A DNA stretch of 64,000 bases, taken from positions 82,959,049 through 83,023,048 of the forward strand of contig CM053156.1 in the NCBI GenBank assembly GCA_028571685.1, given 5' to 3'. The translations under genes were made by a program, and so were the position numbers. Positions within the stretch are counted from its first letter, which is position 1; each line of letters starts with the position of its first letter. The notes beneath the pieces were generated by a model that was given only the letters and a program-made list of their open reading frames with translations, was not told where the DNA came from and made no database searches. This document shows, one piece after another, positions 24,070-35,545 of this stretch. Source of the stretch: Heterohyrax brucei (taxonomy: Eukaryota > Chordata > Mammalia > Hyracoidea > Procaviidae).

Positions 24070-24790
24070 ATGGCAGCACTGAACACATACCTATCAATAA
24101 TCACATTGAATGTAAACGGACTGAACACTCCAGTAAAGAGACATCGAGTGACATCTTGGATCAAAAGACATCGCCCATCCATATGTTGCCTACAAAAAAC
24201 TCACCTTAGACTTAAAGGCAGGAAAAAAATGAAAATTAATGATGGAAGAATATATATCAAGCTAACAATGAACAAAGAAGAGCAGGTGTGGCAATTCTGA
24301 TCTCAGGTAAAATCGATTTTACTGTAAAATCCACCATCGTGGACAAGGATGGACACTTTATTGCTGAAAAGTTCAAAACACAAACAGGACTTAGCAATAT
24401 TTATGCACTTAATATTGGCACTGAAACACTGACTACACTCAAAAATGAGATAGATGACTCCACCATAATAGTGGGAGACTTCAACACTCCACTCTCAATG
24501 TTGGACAGATCATCTAGAAAAAATCTCAGTAAAGACACAGAAGACCTTGTTGGTACAAGTAACCAACTAGACCTCATTGACATATAGAGAACTTTCTATC
24601 CTTCAGTGGAAAACTACACCTTTTTCTCCAGTGCACATGGAACATTCTCCAGAATAGACCATGTTTTAGGACATAAAGCAGCTCTCAACAAAATCTATAC
24701 CATTAAATTAATGCAAGCATCTTCTTAGATCATAAAGCCATAAAAGCCGAAATCAACAGCAGAAAAAGCATAGAAAGTGGATCTCAAGGA
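24070..24790 (+). pseudogene. L1 ORF2 N-terminal endonuclease fragment
   Basis: ORF2 makes the endonuclease/reverse transcriptase of L1. Two frames, 24070-24300 and 24288-24587, cover the start of the apurinic-type endonuclease: 'ITLNVNGLNTPVKRHR' near residue 11, 'SICCLQKTHL' (the usual catalytic Glu is Lys here) and 'TIIVGDFNTPLS' (the core GDFN motif). One frame change lies near 24290 and a stop at 24585. Sequence stops in the endonuclease domain, so the RT domain is absent. Confidence 0.88.
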
Positions 24791-24799
24791 AACTGAACA

Positions 24800-25260
24800 A
24801 AGTACATCCCTTGGGAAGCTATGCTCCGATGCCAGTGCATAGTTCACCCGTCAGAGCAATTTTGGAACTCCTTCTGGAATGGCCATTGTGCGCAGAGGCA
24901 TTGTGACAAGTTCATCAACTTAATTCTCTGGTTGTCTCTAAGGGAGTGTTTAGCCAATAAACAAATAACTATATTGGAACACTCTCCCTACTTACCTGAT
25001 CTAGCCTCCAATGACTTGTCTTTACCTGCAGATAAAGGAAATATTGAAAGGAAGACATAGGGATGACTTTCAGGAACATCAAGGGTACTACAATGACATC
25101 TCTGTTAGTCATTTCAGAGTGAGTTGCAAAATTGCTTTGAAGGGTGGGCTAAGGCACTGGTGTCAGTGCACACCTTCCTGAGGGGAGTACTTCAAAGATG
25201 ACTGTAGTGATAGTCAGCAGTGAGGTATGTAGCACTTTTACTAGGATGAGTTTGTCAACT
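24800..25260 (+). mobile_element. mariner, right half
   Basis: Continues the element begun at 21505. The frame at 24821-25060 includes 'ILEHSPYLPDLASNDLSLP', matching the last catalytic Asp region of mariner (DD34D) transposases. The right end, near 25200-25258, carries the reversed terminal sequence. Confidence 0.7.
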
Positions 25261-25269
25261 GGCAGCCCT

Positions 25270-25645
25270 ATGTCAAGCCAAGAAGCATATTTTTTGCCAG
25301 CATGACTCTGTGTCTTGTTGTCCAGTCCAATCTTTGAAAAGTTGGCTTCAGTTCTGGTTTCAGCTTTGGGCTAACAGAGAGTCTGGAGGCCATGTCCTCA
25401 GGGAACCCTCCAGTCTGTTGGAAGTATCAAGTCTTGTAATAGAGTTCTAGTTCTGCACACCCATTTTCTTCCCTACTGCTTCTGAGATTCTGTGTTGTAA
25501 TCCCTGTCAGGGCAGTCATTTGTGGTGGCCAGGCACTATCTGCTTCTTCTAGGCTCACACTAATGAAGTCTGTGAATCATATGGTCCCTTCTATCTTTTG
25601 CAGTCATATTCTTCTCATGCCTTTGATGTCCTTCATTCTAAGTCT
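25270..25645 (-). mobile_element. L1 3' UTR fragment
   Basis: 'ttgttgtccagtccaatctt', 'gaaaagttggcttcagttct', 'ccctgtcagggcagtcattt' and 'ggccaggcactatctgcttc' are landmarks of the L1 3' UTR as I recall it from afrotherian repeats. Confidence 0.55.
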
Positions 25646-25754
25646 TGAAGATTTCCAAGCTCTTAGGTGTACCCTCAGCTTTATTGCTGTTTTTCATACT
25701 TGCCTTGGCTTCTGTTATGTGACTGTGACCCAGGTACTGCTGAGCTTGAGTGGT

Positions 25755-25950
25755 CACATGCTGTCAAAAAGAGCCGAGCTTTGGAATCAGAAAATACAGG
25801 TTTGGTTTTGTTACACAACTTACTATCTGAAGAATCTTGCAGCTTCTGAGTTCCAGCTTGATCTTTGTGAAACAATAAAAGTGATAGAATTTGCCTTTTA
25901 GGGTTAGACCAAATGAGACAGTGCATGCAGAAGCATCTTATAGATGTAAA
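25755..25950 (+). repeat. MIR
   Basis: Landmarks in MIR order: 'gctttggaatcagaaaatac', 'gttacacaacttactatctg', 'aatgagacagtgcatgcaga'. Confidence 0.65.
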
Positions 25951-26079
25951 CTAGTCAATTTTTGTTCTGGTTGCTGTTACTAGTACTACCCCTGATACTC
26001 TAAAACACAAGTTAGTAACAGCTTTCAAAAACATTAAAACAGTTGCCCCCAAATTAAATTAAGGATTTTTCACACTTGT

Positions 26080-26385
26080 TGTTAGGTGCCACTGAATTGG
26101 TTCCAACTCATAGTGGCGCTGGGTACAGCAGAGGGAAACACTACTGGGTCCTCCACCATCCTCACAGTCATTGCTGCATTTGAGCCCATTGTCATACCAC
26201 GGGGTCAGTCCATCTCACTGGGGGTCTGTCTCTTTTTTGCAGAATGCTCCTCAGAAGCAAGAATGGTGAGACTTCATTGCACTGACTTTGGACATGTTAT
26301 AAGGAGAGACCGGTCCCTGGAGAAGGACATCATGCTGGGTAAAGTAGAATTTTGCGTCTGGCAACCACCATTTTATTGATTCCTC
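26080..26385. mobile_element. RTE LINE 3' end with inverted 5' part
   Basis: 26082-26232 is a minus-oriented RTE 3' end ('gttaggtgccactgaattgg', 'ctcacagtcattgctgcatt'). It joins at about 26235 to a plus-oriented piece ('cagaatgctcctcagaagca', 'tttggacatgttataaggag') that belongs just upstream in the element. This is the layout left by twin priming. Confidence 0.65.
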
Positions 26386-26859
26386 CCAGATTCAGCTGTT
26401 CATTGGCACCTGTGCTTTGCCCACAATCATTTTACCACCCGATGTTGCCTCTTGTGTAAACAAGTATTCTCCTCCTTTTTAGACCTTGGTAGAGTTGTGA
26501 GGGATAACAGCCATCATAGTTGGAAAATAAAGATCTTTCTGGCAATAAGTGAGCCAGGAACTAAGGTAGTTTATATCTGTTTCATATAACCTGAGGCCTA
26601 CTAAAATGAAAGGATCTGTCAGGAGTTAAGATTCAGGTCAATTAGGCTATTGACACCTCTGAAAAAATAATGATGAGTGTCAATATGTTTAGATTTAAAG
26701 GCACTGAGAAATATGTTGACGACTACAAGAGAATAGGACATGTCACTGGGAAGAAACAGATTCCCAATATGCTTTATTGCAACCTAATCATTTCATGGTC
26801 TGGCAGATACAGGGTGGTCTCTGTGACTGTTCGGAGGTTTTGTAGGTGATGAGTTGATT
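26386..26859. other. unassigned non-coding sequence
   Basis: No gene or repeat recognised. Confidence 0.4.
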
Positions 26860-27092
26860 TCTGGTTGTGATGGGTCTTCCAGACTTTCGAGGCTTCCTGG
26901 TTTTGTTGTTAGATACAGTCAAGTTGATTTGAATTCCTGAAAGATCCATGTGACAGAGAAGAAGTAAGATTTTCCAAGCTGTAATCTTCATGACAGCACA
27001 TGGTCAAGTCTTTCTGCTCCGGAGGTACTGGGTGGGTGTGAACTGGCAACCTGAAGCCAAGGGTTAACCCATTGTGCTACCACGACTCTTCA
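26860..27092 (-). mobile_element. AfroSINE, long form
   Basis: Decayed minus copy with 'ccaagctgtaatcttcatga' and 'acccattgtgctaccacgac'. Confidence 0.7.
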
Positions 27093-27670
27093 TCAGCTGC
27101 TTAGGAAACTGATTTTTCAGGATACTGCCAGATTCTGAAACGATGAAAAATATCTGAATAAATCTGTATTTAAGTAGAACAGAGTTGGAGGTATGAATTA
27201 CAAGAGGAAATGTGGATTCAGGACATAAAGAAACAAAGCTAGATTTCTTTCAGCCTTGAGTAAAAGTGAGGCATCCACTTATTAACTTAGAAATAGGTGG
27301 TTTCATTTCTTGTAAGACTCGTAGAGTCTTTGATAAGAGACATATGATAAGTACTCAAAGTCATTTTATCTGGCTCTCCAGGGGAATTGATTTACGGCAA
27401 GACAGAAAGAGGATCGTCTTCATGCTGACTTGATTGATTAAATACATTAATTACTTGACTTAAATTTTTCGTGTGATGCTGTGTGTTTGTTAAGGTAGAT
27501 CACTGGGGCAATTGATAAAAAACAACTTCCTTTTAAGCCAGGATAATGAATATTGACATTCTTGGCTTTTACAGCCAGTGCAAATCACATTTCCTAGTAC
27601 TCATTTCCCAGTATTCATTTCCCAGTATTCATTTCCCCAGCCCTCCGAGGTATGGGACTGGGCCCTGCAA
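27093..27670. other. unassigned sequence with a short tandem repeat
   Basis: No gene. About 27597-27640 has three copies of a 15-bp unit ('tcatttcccagtatt'). Confidence 0.5.
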
Positions 27671-27671
27671 G

Positions 27672-27832
27672 AGCACCAGCCAAACCTGCTGCTGTTGAGT
27701 CAGTTCTAACTCATACTCAATCTACAAGACAGAGCAGAACTGCCCCACAGAGTTTCCAAGGAGCGCCTGGCGGATTTCAACTGCTGACCTTTTGGTTAGC
27801 AGACGTAGCACTTGACCACTTTGCCACCAGTA
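27672..27832 (-). mobile_element. AfroSINE
   Basis: Minus copy 'aaacctgctgctgttgagtc' to 'gaccactttgccaccag'. Confidence 0.88.
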
Positions 27833-28555
27833 AAATTTGTAAACGTGTTTTTTTCAATGAACATCAGCATCTGTAAAGAACAAATATGGAGACTAGCTGT
27901 TTGAATCTCTAGGACTGAGAAAGGGGCAAGGCTGGGGTTGGGAGGTATTCGATCTGAGCAGGACTCAACTCAGTGATCATTAACGTGACATCTTTCCCCT
28001 GCTGTGTCTGCAGTCAAGGAACATTACCAGAGCTAAATGGGACCAGGGTTCCTGATAACAAGTCTGATTGAAAGAGAACTTTTCCAGGTCCTTCTCACCA
28101 TCCTTGACAACCCACTCCACCCTTACCTTAGTTTAAGAAAAAAAAAACAAAGTTATATGTGTTGGTCACATGAAGAAAACAGTTTACCTTTTTCTCTGCC
28201 TCTTCTGTAAACATTCTCGTTGCTAATATACATCTCTCAGTAATGAGAATGGAAAAAATCTTTTGAAAACACTTTTAAAATAAAATGACACACTCCCAAG
28301 GAATATTATAAATGTCTGTCTGCAGGCTTGGAAGCTCTCTGATGGGTCATTTTTCTACGGAGGTCTTTAAATAACTTTGAAACGTACCAGTGCTGACAGT
28401 TCTATTTTACTAATGACATCTGTTCCTAAGTCTGTCTTTAGGTTGAATTTGTAGGTAGGTCACAACAGTTACTTCTTTATGGTTATGATTCTTGCTTAGC
28501 GTCAGTCGGTCAAATGGCTAGTATGTGGTATAAATTTTACCTCTGTGCGCATATT
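27833..28555. other. unassigned non-coding sequence
   Basis: No gene recognised. A dispersed phrase shared with 16841 lies near 28432. Confidence 0.4.
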
Positions 28556-28722
28556 GGAAGCCCTGGGCACCTAGTGGTTAAGTTCGACGACTGGTAATGG
28601 AAAGGCTGGCAGTTCGAATCTACCAGGCAGTCCTTGGAAACTCTATGGGGCTGTTCTACTCTGACCTATAGGGTTGCTGTGAGTTGAAATCAACTTGATG
28701 ACAGTGGGTAGGTTTTTCTTTT
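28556..28722 (+). mobile_element. AfroSINE
   Basis: Plus copy 'ggaagccctgggcacctagt' to 'gacagtgggtaggttttt'. It is tandem with the next copy. Confidence 0.88.
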
Positions 28723-28738
28723 TTTGGTATGCTTATAA

Positions 28739-28900
28739 AGGAGCCCTGTTACCTCAGTGGTTAAGTGTTTGGCTGCTAATCAGAAGGTCAGCAGTTTGAA
28801 TCCACCAGCTTCAACTTAGAAACCCTATGGGGAAGTTTTACTCTGTCCTGTAGGATCACTGTGAGTCAGAATTGACTCAACAGCAACAGGCTTTTGGTAA
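28739..28900 (+). mobile_element. AfroSINE
   Basis: Plus copy 'ggagccctgttacctcagtg' to 'caacagcaacaggcttttgg'. It follows the previous SINE in the same orientation by under 20 bp. Confidence 0.88.
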
Positions 28901-29207
28901 TTGTATAAACTTTCTAACCACGTAGTGTTTTCATGAGCATAACTAAGTAGAATGTGCTTTCATTATTAAGAACTATTGTATTTCATTCAAAGTATCAATA
29001 TAATATGCTAGGCTTTATGGCAGTTTGTTCTTAAGTATGTGTCAAATGTGTGCAACCTGTGGACTGCATCTACTTGTCATATCTCGTTTTTAGTGTTAAC
29101 GTGTAAAATCATTGCACTTCTGCTGTTCTTATAGCTCTCATCCTTTCTCAAAAGATTTCCACTTTAGGATGAAGTTTGTAACTGCAGATGCCCCCAGTCC
29201 TCTCTGA

Positions 29208-29418
29208 TCCTATAGAAACTCATTGCAGTGGAGTTGATTCTGGCTCATAGCAAACCGTGCAGGACACAGTAGAATTGCCTCACAGGGTCTCCAAGGAAGT
29301 CATCTTCATGGAAGTGGACCACTATATTGTTCTGCTGAGGAACCCAATGACTGGTGGGTTCCAACTACCATCCATTCAGTTAGCAGCCACTGACCATCAT
29401 ACCACAAGGGCTCCTTAT
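29208..29418 (-). mobile_element. AfroSINE, long form
   Basis: Minus copy 'gcagtggagttgattctggc' to 'accacaagggctcc', carrying the expanded middle. Positions 28901-29207 hold nothing recognised. Confidence 0.78.
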
Positions 29419-29942
29419 GACTGAAGCAATTTAAAAGGCAGCTGAAGAGTTTGCAAATCACGTGTCCAACCCTCACCTATCCTAGGTGAGGAAATGGAGA
29501 TATAAACTTCAAGGGATGTAACCCCAACATACTCTTAGCGTGTAAGAACTTGAGCTCAGTTTAGCCTTAGGTCCTTTAATGTCAGTGCTTATTTTTCTAA
29601 CCCAGGTCTGGTAGGCCTTTTCTTAAGTTCAGAAAACTAAAAAAATAAAATAAAATACCTTGACAGCTTGTTGGAGCTGACCAATGTTTATGTTTTCCTC
29701 AAATGTTTTGAAAATTTGTGATGAACAGTTGAAGAGGGCATTATGTTAGGACACTGTAGTGTATTAGACTCTTAGCATTTTCTCCATGCTTTCTGACCTT
29801 ACTACTGCATTGACTGTGAGGTTTCTTTTTTCACTGGGAAATAGAGCTGTTTTACCCAAGTTTCCCCTTTCTACCTGGCAATGGACTGTGTACTAAGTGT
29901 TCTGAGCCCAGGTCAGCCTGTCATGCATAAAGCCACTGATAC
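29419..29942. other. unassigned non-coding sequence
   Basis: No gene. A short A/T-rich motif lies near 29637-29660. Confidence 0.4.
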
Positions 29943-29943
29943 C

Positions 29944-30327
29944 TCAGCCACCCTTGGGACTGAGATGAACTCTAATATTAGGTGCATAAATATTTAATAT
30001 TGTAAAGTCCTGCTTGTGTATTGAGCCTTTCAGCAATAAATAGTGTCCATCCTTATCCACGATGGTGGATTTTACAGTAAAATCGATTTTATCTGGGATT
30101 AGAATTGCCATACCTGCTCTTCTTTGTTCACTGTTAGCTTGATATATATCCTTCCATCTTTTAATTTTCAGTTTCTTCCTGTCTTTAAGTCTAAGGTGAG
30201 TTTCTTGTAGGCAACATATGGATGGGTCATGTCTTTTGATCCAAGATGTCACTCGTCTCTTTACTGGAGCATTCAGTCTGTTCACATTCAATGTAATTAT
30301 TGATAGATATGTGTTCAGTGCTGCCAT
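29944..30327 (-). pseudogene. L1 ORF2 N-terminal endonuclease fragment
   Basis: 127 codons from the usual ORF2 start. It shows 'IITLNVNRLNAPVKR', 'SICCLQETHLRLKDRKK' (the catalytic Glu is present) and 'FTILNIYAPN'. The frame leaves L1 sequence after this point, so the GDFN motif and the whole RT domain are absent. It is better preserved than the plus-strand copy at 24070. Confidence 0.88.
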
Positions 30328-30799
30328 TGTGATATGTTTATTTTTGTGTTAAGGTTTTCCCTGTTGTTTGTATTAATCTGTTTTGGGGATTCTTCTTTGT
30401 GAGTTGGTTTTTCACCTTTTTCAGGGTTGGTTTTGTGGTCGTTGAGACTCCTGTATTACATTTCTTAATATGGTATGTTGCATCTTTATTGTGCTTTACA
30501 GCTGCCCTATGACCCTGCTTAGTAAACTGTGTATAAACCCAATTTTAATTACTACCAGTCTTGTCAACTTCCTCTCCATCTGGAAGGACTGTAACGACTG
30601 TAGTCGTTAATATGATGACATCATAGTTTTCATATGATCACTGTATTATTTCTTTCACTATTATAGCTTTGATTTGAGTTTGGAGCTTTACATAACTCTG
30701 TAGGATTCTGGATGATGTATTCTTCTGAAGCATCGAGTTAATGGTTTCATTCTTCTAAGCCAAAGCCAAGAGATTCTTTCAGTATTTCTTGTAGCTTTG

Positions 30800-31680
30800 T
30801 TTTGGTTTTTACAAAGTCCCTGAGTTTCTATTTATTTGTGAATGTCTTAATTTCATTTTCATATTTAAAGATAGTCTTCCAGGACAATGATTCTTGGTTG
30901 GAAGTTCTTCTCCTTCAAGACTTTGAATATGTCATGCCGCTGTCGTGCCAGCATCGTTTCTGCTGAGAAATCTGACAAATGCCTACAGGGTTTCCCTCTG
31001 TATGTTAGCTTTGCTTTGAGTCTTGCTGCCTTTGAAAGTTTCTGCTCATGTTTCATTTTGTTAAGCTTGATTATAATATGTCTTGGGCTCTTTGTTTTGT
31101 GTTCTGTATTGAGTGGTGTTCATTATGCATCTTGAGTATCTATATTCTTGTCCTTAAAGTTCTCTGTCAGCAGCTTGGCAGCAATACTCTCTGTGTTCTC
31201 AGGTGTCTTGCCCTGTTCAGGGACTCTAGTTAATCGTAGGTTTTTCCTCCCACATGCTTCTTAATGCTTCTTCGTTTTTCTTCTTTTTTCTGATTTTTCC
31301 TTATAGATGCTGGAGTTAGTAGCTCTGTCTTCCAGGTCAGAAAGTCTCTTTTCCGTTTGTTCCATTCTGTTTTCTTGGCTTTGGATTGAAGTTTCTATGT
31401 CTTTGATTTTGTTCTTTATCTGTTGAGTTTCAGAGTACTGGTATTCCAGCAGATTGAACAGCTTGCATAATTTTTCATTTTGCTGTGTTGCATTTTGTAT
31501 AAGGTCTAGGAGGGGTCTATATATAATTATTTTGTATTCACCTTCCAATAACTTCAGAAAAGTTTCTTTGTCTGGAAAACTCTTAGGTTGTTTCATTTGG
31601 ACACCTTCTGAAGCTATGGATAATTTTCTCATTACTGCTTTCTCCAAAGTCTGTTGCTCTTTGGGCTTCATGTGAGTCAA
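30800..31680 (-). pseudogene. L1 ORF1 remnant
   Basis: The 139-codon head (31261-31680) begins with a Met followed by a heptad-rich coiled coil and 'RMEQTEKRLSDLEDRA' near residues 105-120. After a gap and frame changes, the C-terminal domain appears at 30865-31056 with 'FSAETMLARQRHDIFKVLKE'. The family's RNA-binding middle domain is not recognisable between them. It is inactive. Confidence 0.78.
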
Positions 31681-31839
31681 TAAAGGCTGGGAGAAATGCT
31701 ATGAGGATGGATTACAGTTGTTTCTCTAAGTCATCTTAAAATGAAAAGTGAAAGGTATCTGACCACTTCTAGGTCAGTCGGGTTTTCAGGTGTACAGGGC
31801 GTTTCTGAACTACTTCAAAAGGTAGCAAGGCTACTGTCT

Positions 31840-32340
31840 TGTTGGCCTCTGATGACAGGCCCCAGCCATTGGCGACACTTCGTAAAACACTGCTTTTCTG
31901 CCAGCAAAGCACTCTCCTGTGCACAAGTGCTGGCTCAGAGCCTGGGAATTAGGTCTCTGTGAGGCTTCTGTACTCAAGGTGGCATTCCACACAAGCTCTC
32001 TGCCCAGCACCTCCTTAAAAACTGCACGACAGCAGAGGTGGAAAAAGAGGCCAGTGGTGCTGATATGCACAGAGTCCACAGTTTCTGTTGCTGGGCCCCA
32101 GCTGTAGGCAATACTGTGTAAACTACTGCTTTTCTGCAGGAAATGCACTCTCCTGCAGGCAGGCACTGCCTCCCAGACCACGAACCAGGTCCGGCCCAGG
32201 CCCCCATAAACAAGGTGGTGTCCCACACAAGCTTGCCACCTGGCATCTCTGCACAAACCGCACCATGGCAGAGGTGGAAAGAGAAGCCTGAGGTGGTAAG
32301 ATGACACAGAGTTCCCAAGCAGGGTCCCCCAAATATGGCG
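31840..32340 (-). promoter_or_regulatory. L1 5' UTR monomers
   Basis: Two direct repeats: 'ctgcttttctgccagcaaag' (31889) against 'ctgcttttctgcaggaaatg' (32126), and 'gacagcagaggtggaaaaag' against 'atggcagaggtggaaagaga'. The period is roughly 235 bp. Same arrangement as 21982-22490. Confidence 0.6.
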
Positions 32341-32790
32341 ATTTCTACTGCTGATCCCACCAGTAGCGTATCTGAGACTAGCTGCTAGTCAGGACCCAGG
32401 TCCGTCTGCCAGCCAAGACAGGGGGAGAAAAGAAAAGTCTAAATGGTGAGTTACTTTTGGTCCATGAAAGCAAGGACTGGCCAGAAGCTGGAGTCAGCTA
32501 AAGAAAGGAGGTTTTCCATTCAGTGGTACGAAGTCCAAATTAACAGTCCTGTGCTGTGTCCTAGGATGCACAAAAGCAAGGACTGGCCAGAAGCAGGAGT
32601 CAGCTAAAGAGGGGTTTTCCATTCAGTGGTATGAAGTCAAAATTAACATCCCTGTGCTGTGTCCTGGGGCTCACTAGGTGACCAGAATGCTCCATTTAAT
32701 TATCAGTTCAAGTCTTGCTTTCCAGAGGGATTTAGGGAGAGGTGTGCTTAGTCTGCTGTCTTGACTCCACCTCAAGATGAACTCATTACG

Positions 32791-33417
32791 GACTCTACAA
32801 GCTAGTTGTGACATCCAAATGAACTGTCCCGAGTTACTGGGGTTGCAGTTACTGCCATATAAACACAGGATTGTAGGACCTCAGATACTTCTGTGTAACT
32901 CCTTCCTTTGACAAAGAATCAGTGGTTATATCTGTCAGGGCTTTTATTGGTTGCAGTTGACAGGAATCTAACTCAAACTAGCCAGAAGAAGCAAACAGTA
33001 ATAACAACAACAAATAATTTATGAAATGTATGGGCTCATGTAAGTCCAGGTGATAGACTCAGGGGCTCAAATTATGTCATTTGCCCTCTTGCCCCCCCAA
33101 CCCTGCTCCCTTGATCTCTGTCCTCCAGACACATACTGTTCATTATCTCAAGTTCAGCTCTACTTTGCATCAGCCTCATTTAACCTGGAGTAACATCCAT
33201 CATATTAACCCAACTCAGCCCATGTCCTTAGGAATAAAGAGCATAGATCTGGCGTGCTTATAATGTGTCTTTCTAGAGCTTGAGGAGAGAACTTAGCTAG
33301 TGGCCCTATGTAAAACTCATGCTGTGTAAGGGCCTGGAGAAGAAAATTGTGGTGCAGCTGTCGCTGGAACTAGGCAATAGGTACTGGAGAAAAACTTAAT
33401 AATAACATCAATATATG
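32791..33417. other. unassigned sequence, probable old repeat
   Basis: About 32935-33070 ('gcttttattggttgcagttg', 'gggctcatgtaagtccaggt') looks like an old dispersed repeat of a class I cannot name. No gene. Confidence 0.35.
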
Positions 33418-33560
33418 ACAGTTATTGAAGACTTACATTTAATATTTTATAACACATTTAATTGTCAAAATACCACTGTGAGCTGGATATAAATACCACT
33501 TCCGTTTTAGAAATGAAGAAACTGAATCATAGAGAGATTAGTTGTCTGTAGTCATCTTTT
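33418..33560 (+). repeat. MIR
   Basis: 'gacagttattgaagacttac', 'aacacatttaattgtcaaaa', 'cactgtgagctggatataaa', 'gaaatgaagaaactgaatca' in MIR order. Confidence 0.65.
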
Positions 33561-33599
33561 AGAAGTGAGGTTTATCTTAAAGCCTAGTAACATTTCACC

Positions 33600-34040
33600 T
33601 AGTGTCTTAGGCTGGGTTTTCTAGGAAAGCAGAACCAGTAAGGCATATAATTTGTATAGAAGAAGGTTTATATAAAGGAAACAGCTCACGCAATTATAGA
33701 AGCTAAAATGTCCCAAATCCAGGATCACAGCACAAGCCTCAGGCAGCCACGGAAGCTGGGTGAACCCAAAGTTGGCAAGTCAGAGATTAGAGTTCCAGAT
33801 CAAAGGTCATGAAGCTGGCAGATCCCAAGATGGTGGGTAAGACTGTAAAGTTTTCTGCAGATTTCGTGGAGCTGCAGGGGCTCACAAATCAGGATCACCA
33901 GGTAAGGGAACAGGACTTTTACTCTCAGACTGTGAAGGATGAAGAATCTAAGAGCTAGTTCAAGTCCTAAGAACCAGAAATAAAAAGATAAAAGAGCGAG
34001 AGCTCCCAGCAGCATGAGCAGACAGGAAGTGGGCAGCAGA
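33600..34040. repeat. probable old LTR-type repeat, unclassified
   Basis: 'gctgggttttctaggaaagc' followed by a body with repeated 'ggcagatcccaagatggtgg' phrases. I recall related repeats in afrotherians but cannot place ends or class. Confidence 0.35.
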
Positions 34041-34244
34041 AGGTGGACTGATGAGGGCTCAGGGTGGGCAGTGAGCCATCACAGCATTCATTGAGACAGT
34101 ATTTGTTCAATACCAGCTGTGATCTAAGTTCTATTCCAGGCATGTGGAAGCAGAAAACACTTGCCTTATTTTCATGGCAAGAGATACCATGTACCTGCAT
34201 ATGTATCCTGTATCCCCATGTCCCCACCCCTACCCTAGTGCTGT

Positions 34245-34440
34245 CTGATCAGTTCTGCCCAATGCTCTTGAGTTAACTCTGCTTCATGGCAACACTGTGT
34301 TTCAGAGTAGAACTGTGCTCCATCGTATTTTCAGTGGCTATGGTCTTAATGAAAGTAGATCACCAGGGCTTTCTTCTGTAGCACTGCTGCATGGATTTGA
34401 TCTACCAGTCTTTTGGAGAATAGCCATAAGCAAACCATAT
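34245..34440 (-). mobile_element. AfroSINE, decayed
   Basis: 'gctcttgagttaactctgct', 'cagagtagaactgtgctcca', 'gatctaccagtcttttggag' follow the minus-strand SINE order. Confidence 0.55.
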
Positions 34441-35149
34441 GAATAGCCACCATAGAATTGGTAGGAATAAGTGCTATAAACCACATGTACAGAGTACTAA
34501 GGATTGCGGCATGGAGATACGTATCTTATTCTTTTGTAGTTGTCTGAACAGAAAAAGTGGTCCCACATAAAATTATCCCCCTATGCGCAGCTGACCTTTC
34601 AAAAAAAGCCAAAGGCCATGAACTGGGGAAGACAGCCTCTTTAACAAATGGTGCTGACATAACTGAATAACCATCTGCAAAAAAAAAAAAAAAAAGGAAC
34701 AAAACCCGTGTCTCACACCATACACAAAAACTAACTCGAAATGGACCAAAGACCTAAGTATTAATTCTAAAATGATAAAGAAAATGGAAGAAAAAATAGG
34801 GACAATACTGGAAGCCCCAATGCATAGCATAAACAGAATATAAAACGTTACTAACAATGCACAGACACCAGAAGAGAAAATAGGTAACTGGAAACTCCTA
34901 AAAATGAAACACTTAGGCTCATCCAAAGACTTTACCAAAAGAATTAAAAGAAAACTTACCAACTGGGAATCAAGTTTTGGCTATGACAGATCTGATCAGT
35001 GTGTAATCTCTAATCTACAAGATACTGCTAAACATGAACAGCAAAAAGACAGATAACCCAGTTAAAAATGGACAAAGGGTATGAACACTAATGAAGATAT
35101 CCAGGCAGGTAATAGATACGTGAGGAAATGCTCAAGATCTTCAGCCACA

Positions 35150-35350
35150 AACCAAACCAAAACACTGGTTGCTGTCAGTTCAGCTCTGACTCACAGTGAC
35201 CATATAGATAGAACAGAACTGCCCCATCAGCTGTGACTCATAGTGAGCATATAGATAGAACAGAACTGCCCCATAGAGTTTCCAAGGAGCACCTGGCAGG
35301 TTTGAACTGCTGACCTTCTGGTTAGCAGTTAACCACTTGACACCCAGGGT
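35150..35350 (-). mobile_element. AfroSINE with internal duplication
   Basis: Minus copy inside L1. About 48 bp ('gctgtgactcatagtgagca' region) is present twice, at about 35180-35226 and 35228-35274. Confidence 0.8.
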
Positions 35351-35359
35351 TTACCATTA

Positions 35360-35545
35360 GCCGTTCAAAATGAAAACCCAGTGCTGTCAAGTCTGATGCA
35401 TAGCGCCCCTAAAGTAGAGAGTAGAACTGCTCCACAGAATTTCCAAGAAATGCCTGACAAATTTGAACTGCTGACCTTTTGGTTAGCAGACATAGTACTT
35501 AACCACTAGGCAACCAGAGTTTCTGCTGTGCTACCAGGGTTTCCA
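35360..35545 (-). mobile_element. AfroSINE in L1
   Basis: Minus copy 'aaacccagtgctgtcaagtc' to 'gctaccagggtttcc', adjacent to the previous copy. Confidence 0.8.

Larger units (their letters stand above)
21625..24799 (+). mobile_element. L1 LINE, 5'-complete, 3'-truncated
   Basis: Starts at the L1 5' end ('aaagtcaagatagctgacta'). The order is 5' UTR with two monomers (21982-22490), ORF1 (22693-23640, broken) and the start of ORF2 (24070-24790, broken). It ends inside the ORF2 endonuclease domain with no 3' UTR or poly-A, and is flanked by the two halves of a mariner. The reverse copy at 29943-32790 has the same layout. Confidence 0.82.
29943..32790 (-). mobile_element. L1 LINE, 5'-complete, 3'-truncated
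   Basis: Mirror of the copy at 21625. Reading the minus strand from 32775 ('tcaagacagcagactaagca' and on), it has a 5' UTR with two monomers, ORF1, and then ORF2 cut inside the endonuclease. There is no 3' UTR or poly-A. In the 5' UTR the passage around 32464-32530 is duplicated around 32567-32640 ('agcaaggactggccagaagc'). Confidence 0.82.

Noticed and set aside
34573-34962. 129-codon hydrophobic minus frame
   Set aside because: Antisense to L1 ORF2. The hydrophobic look comes from reverse-complemented A-rich sequence.
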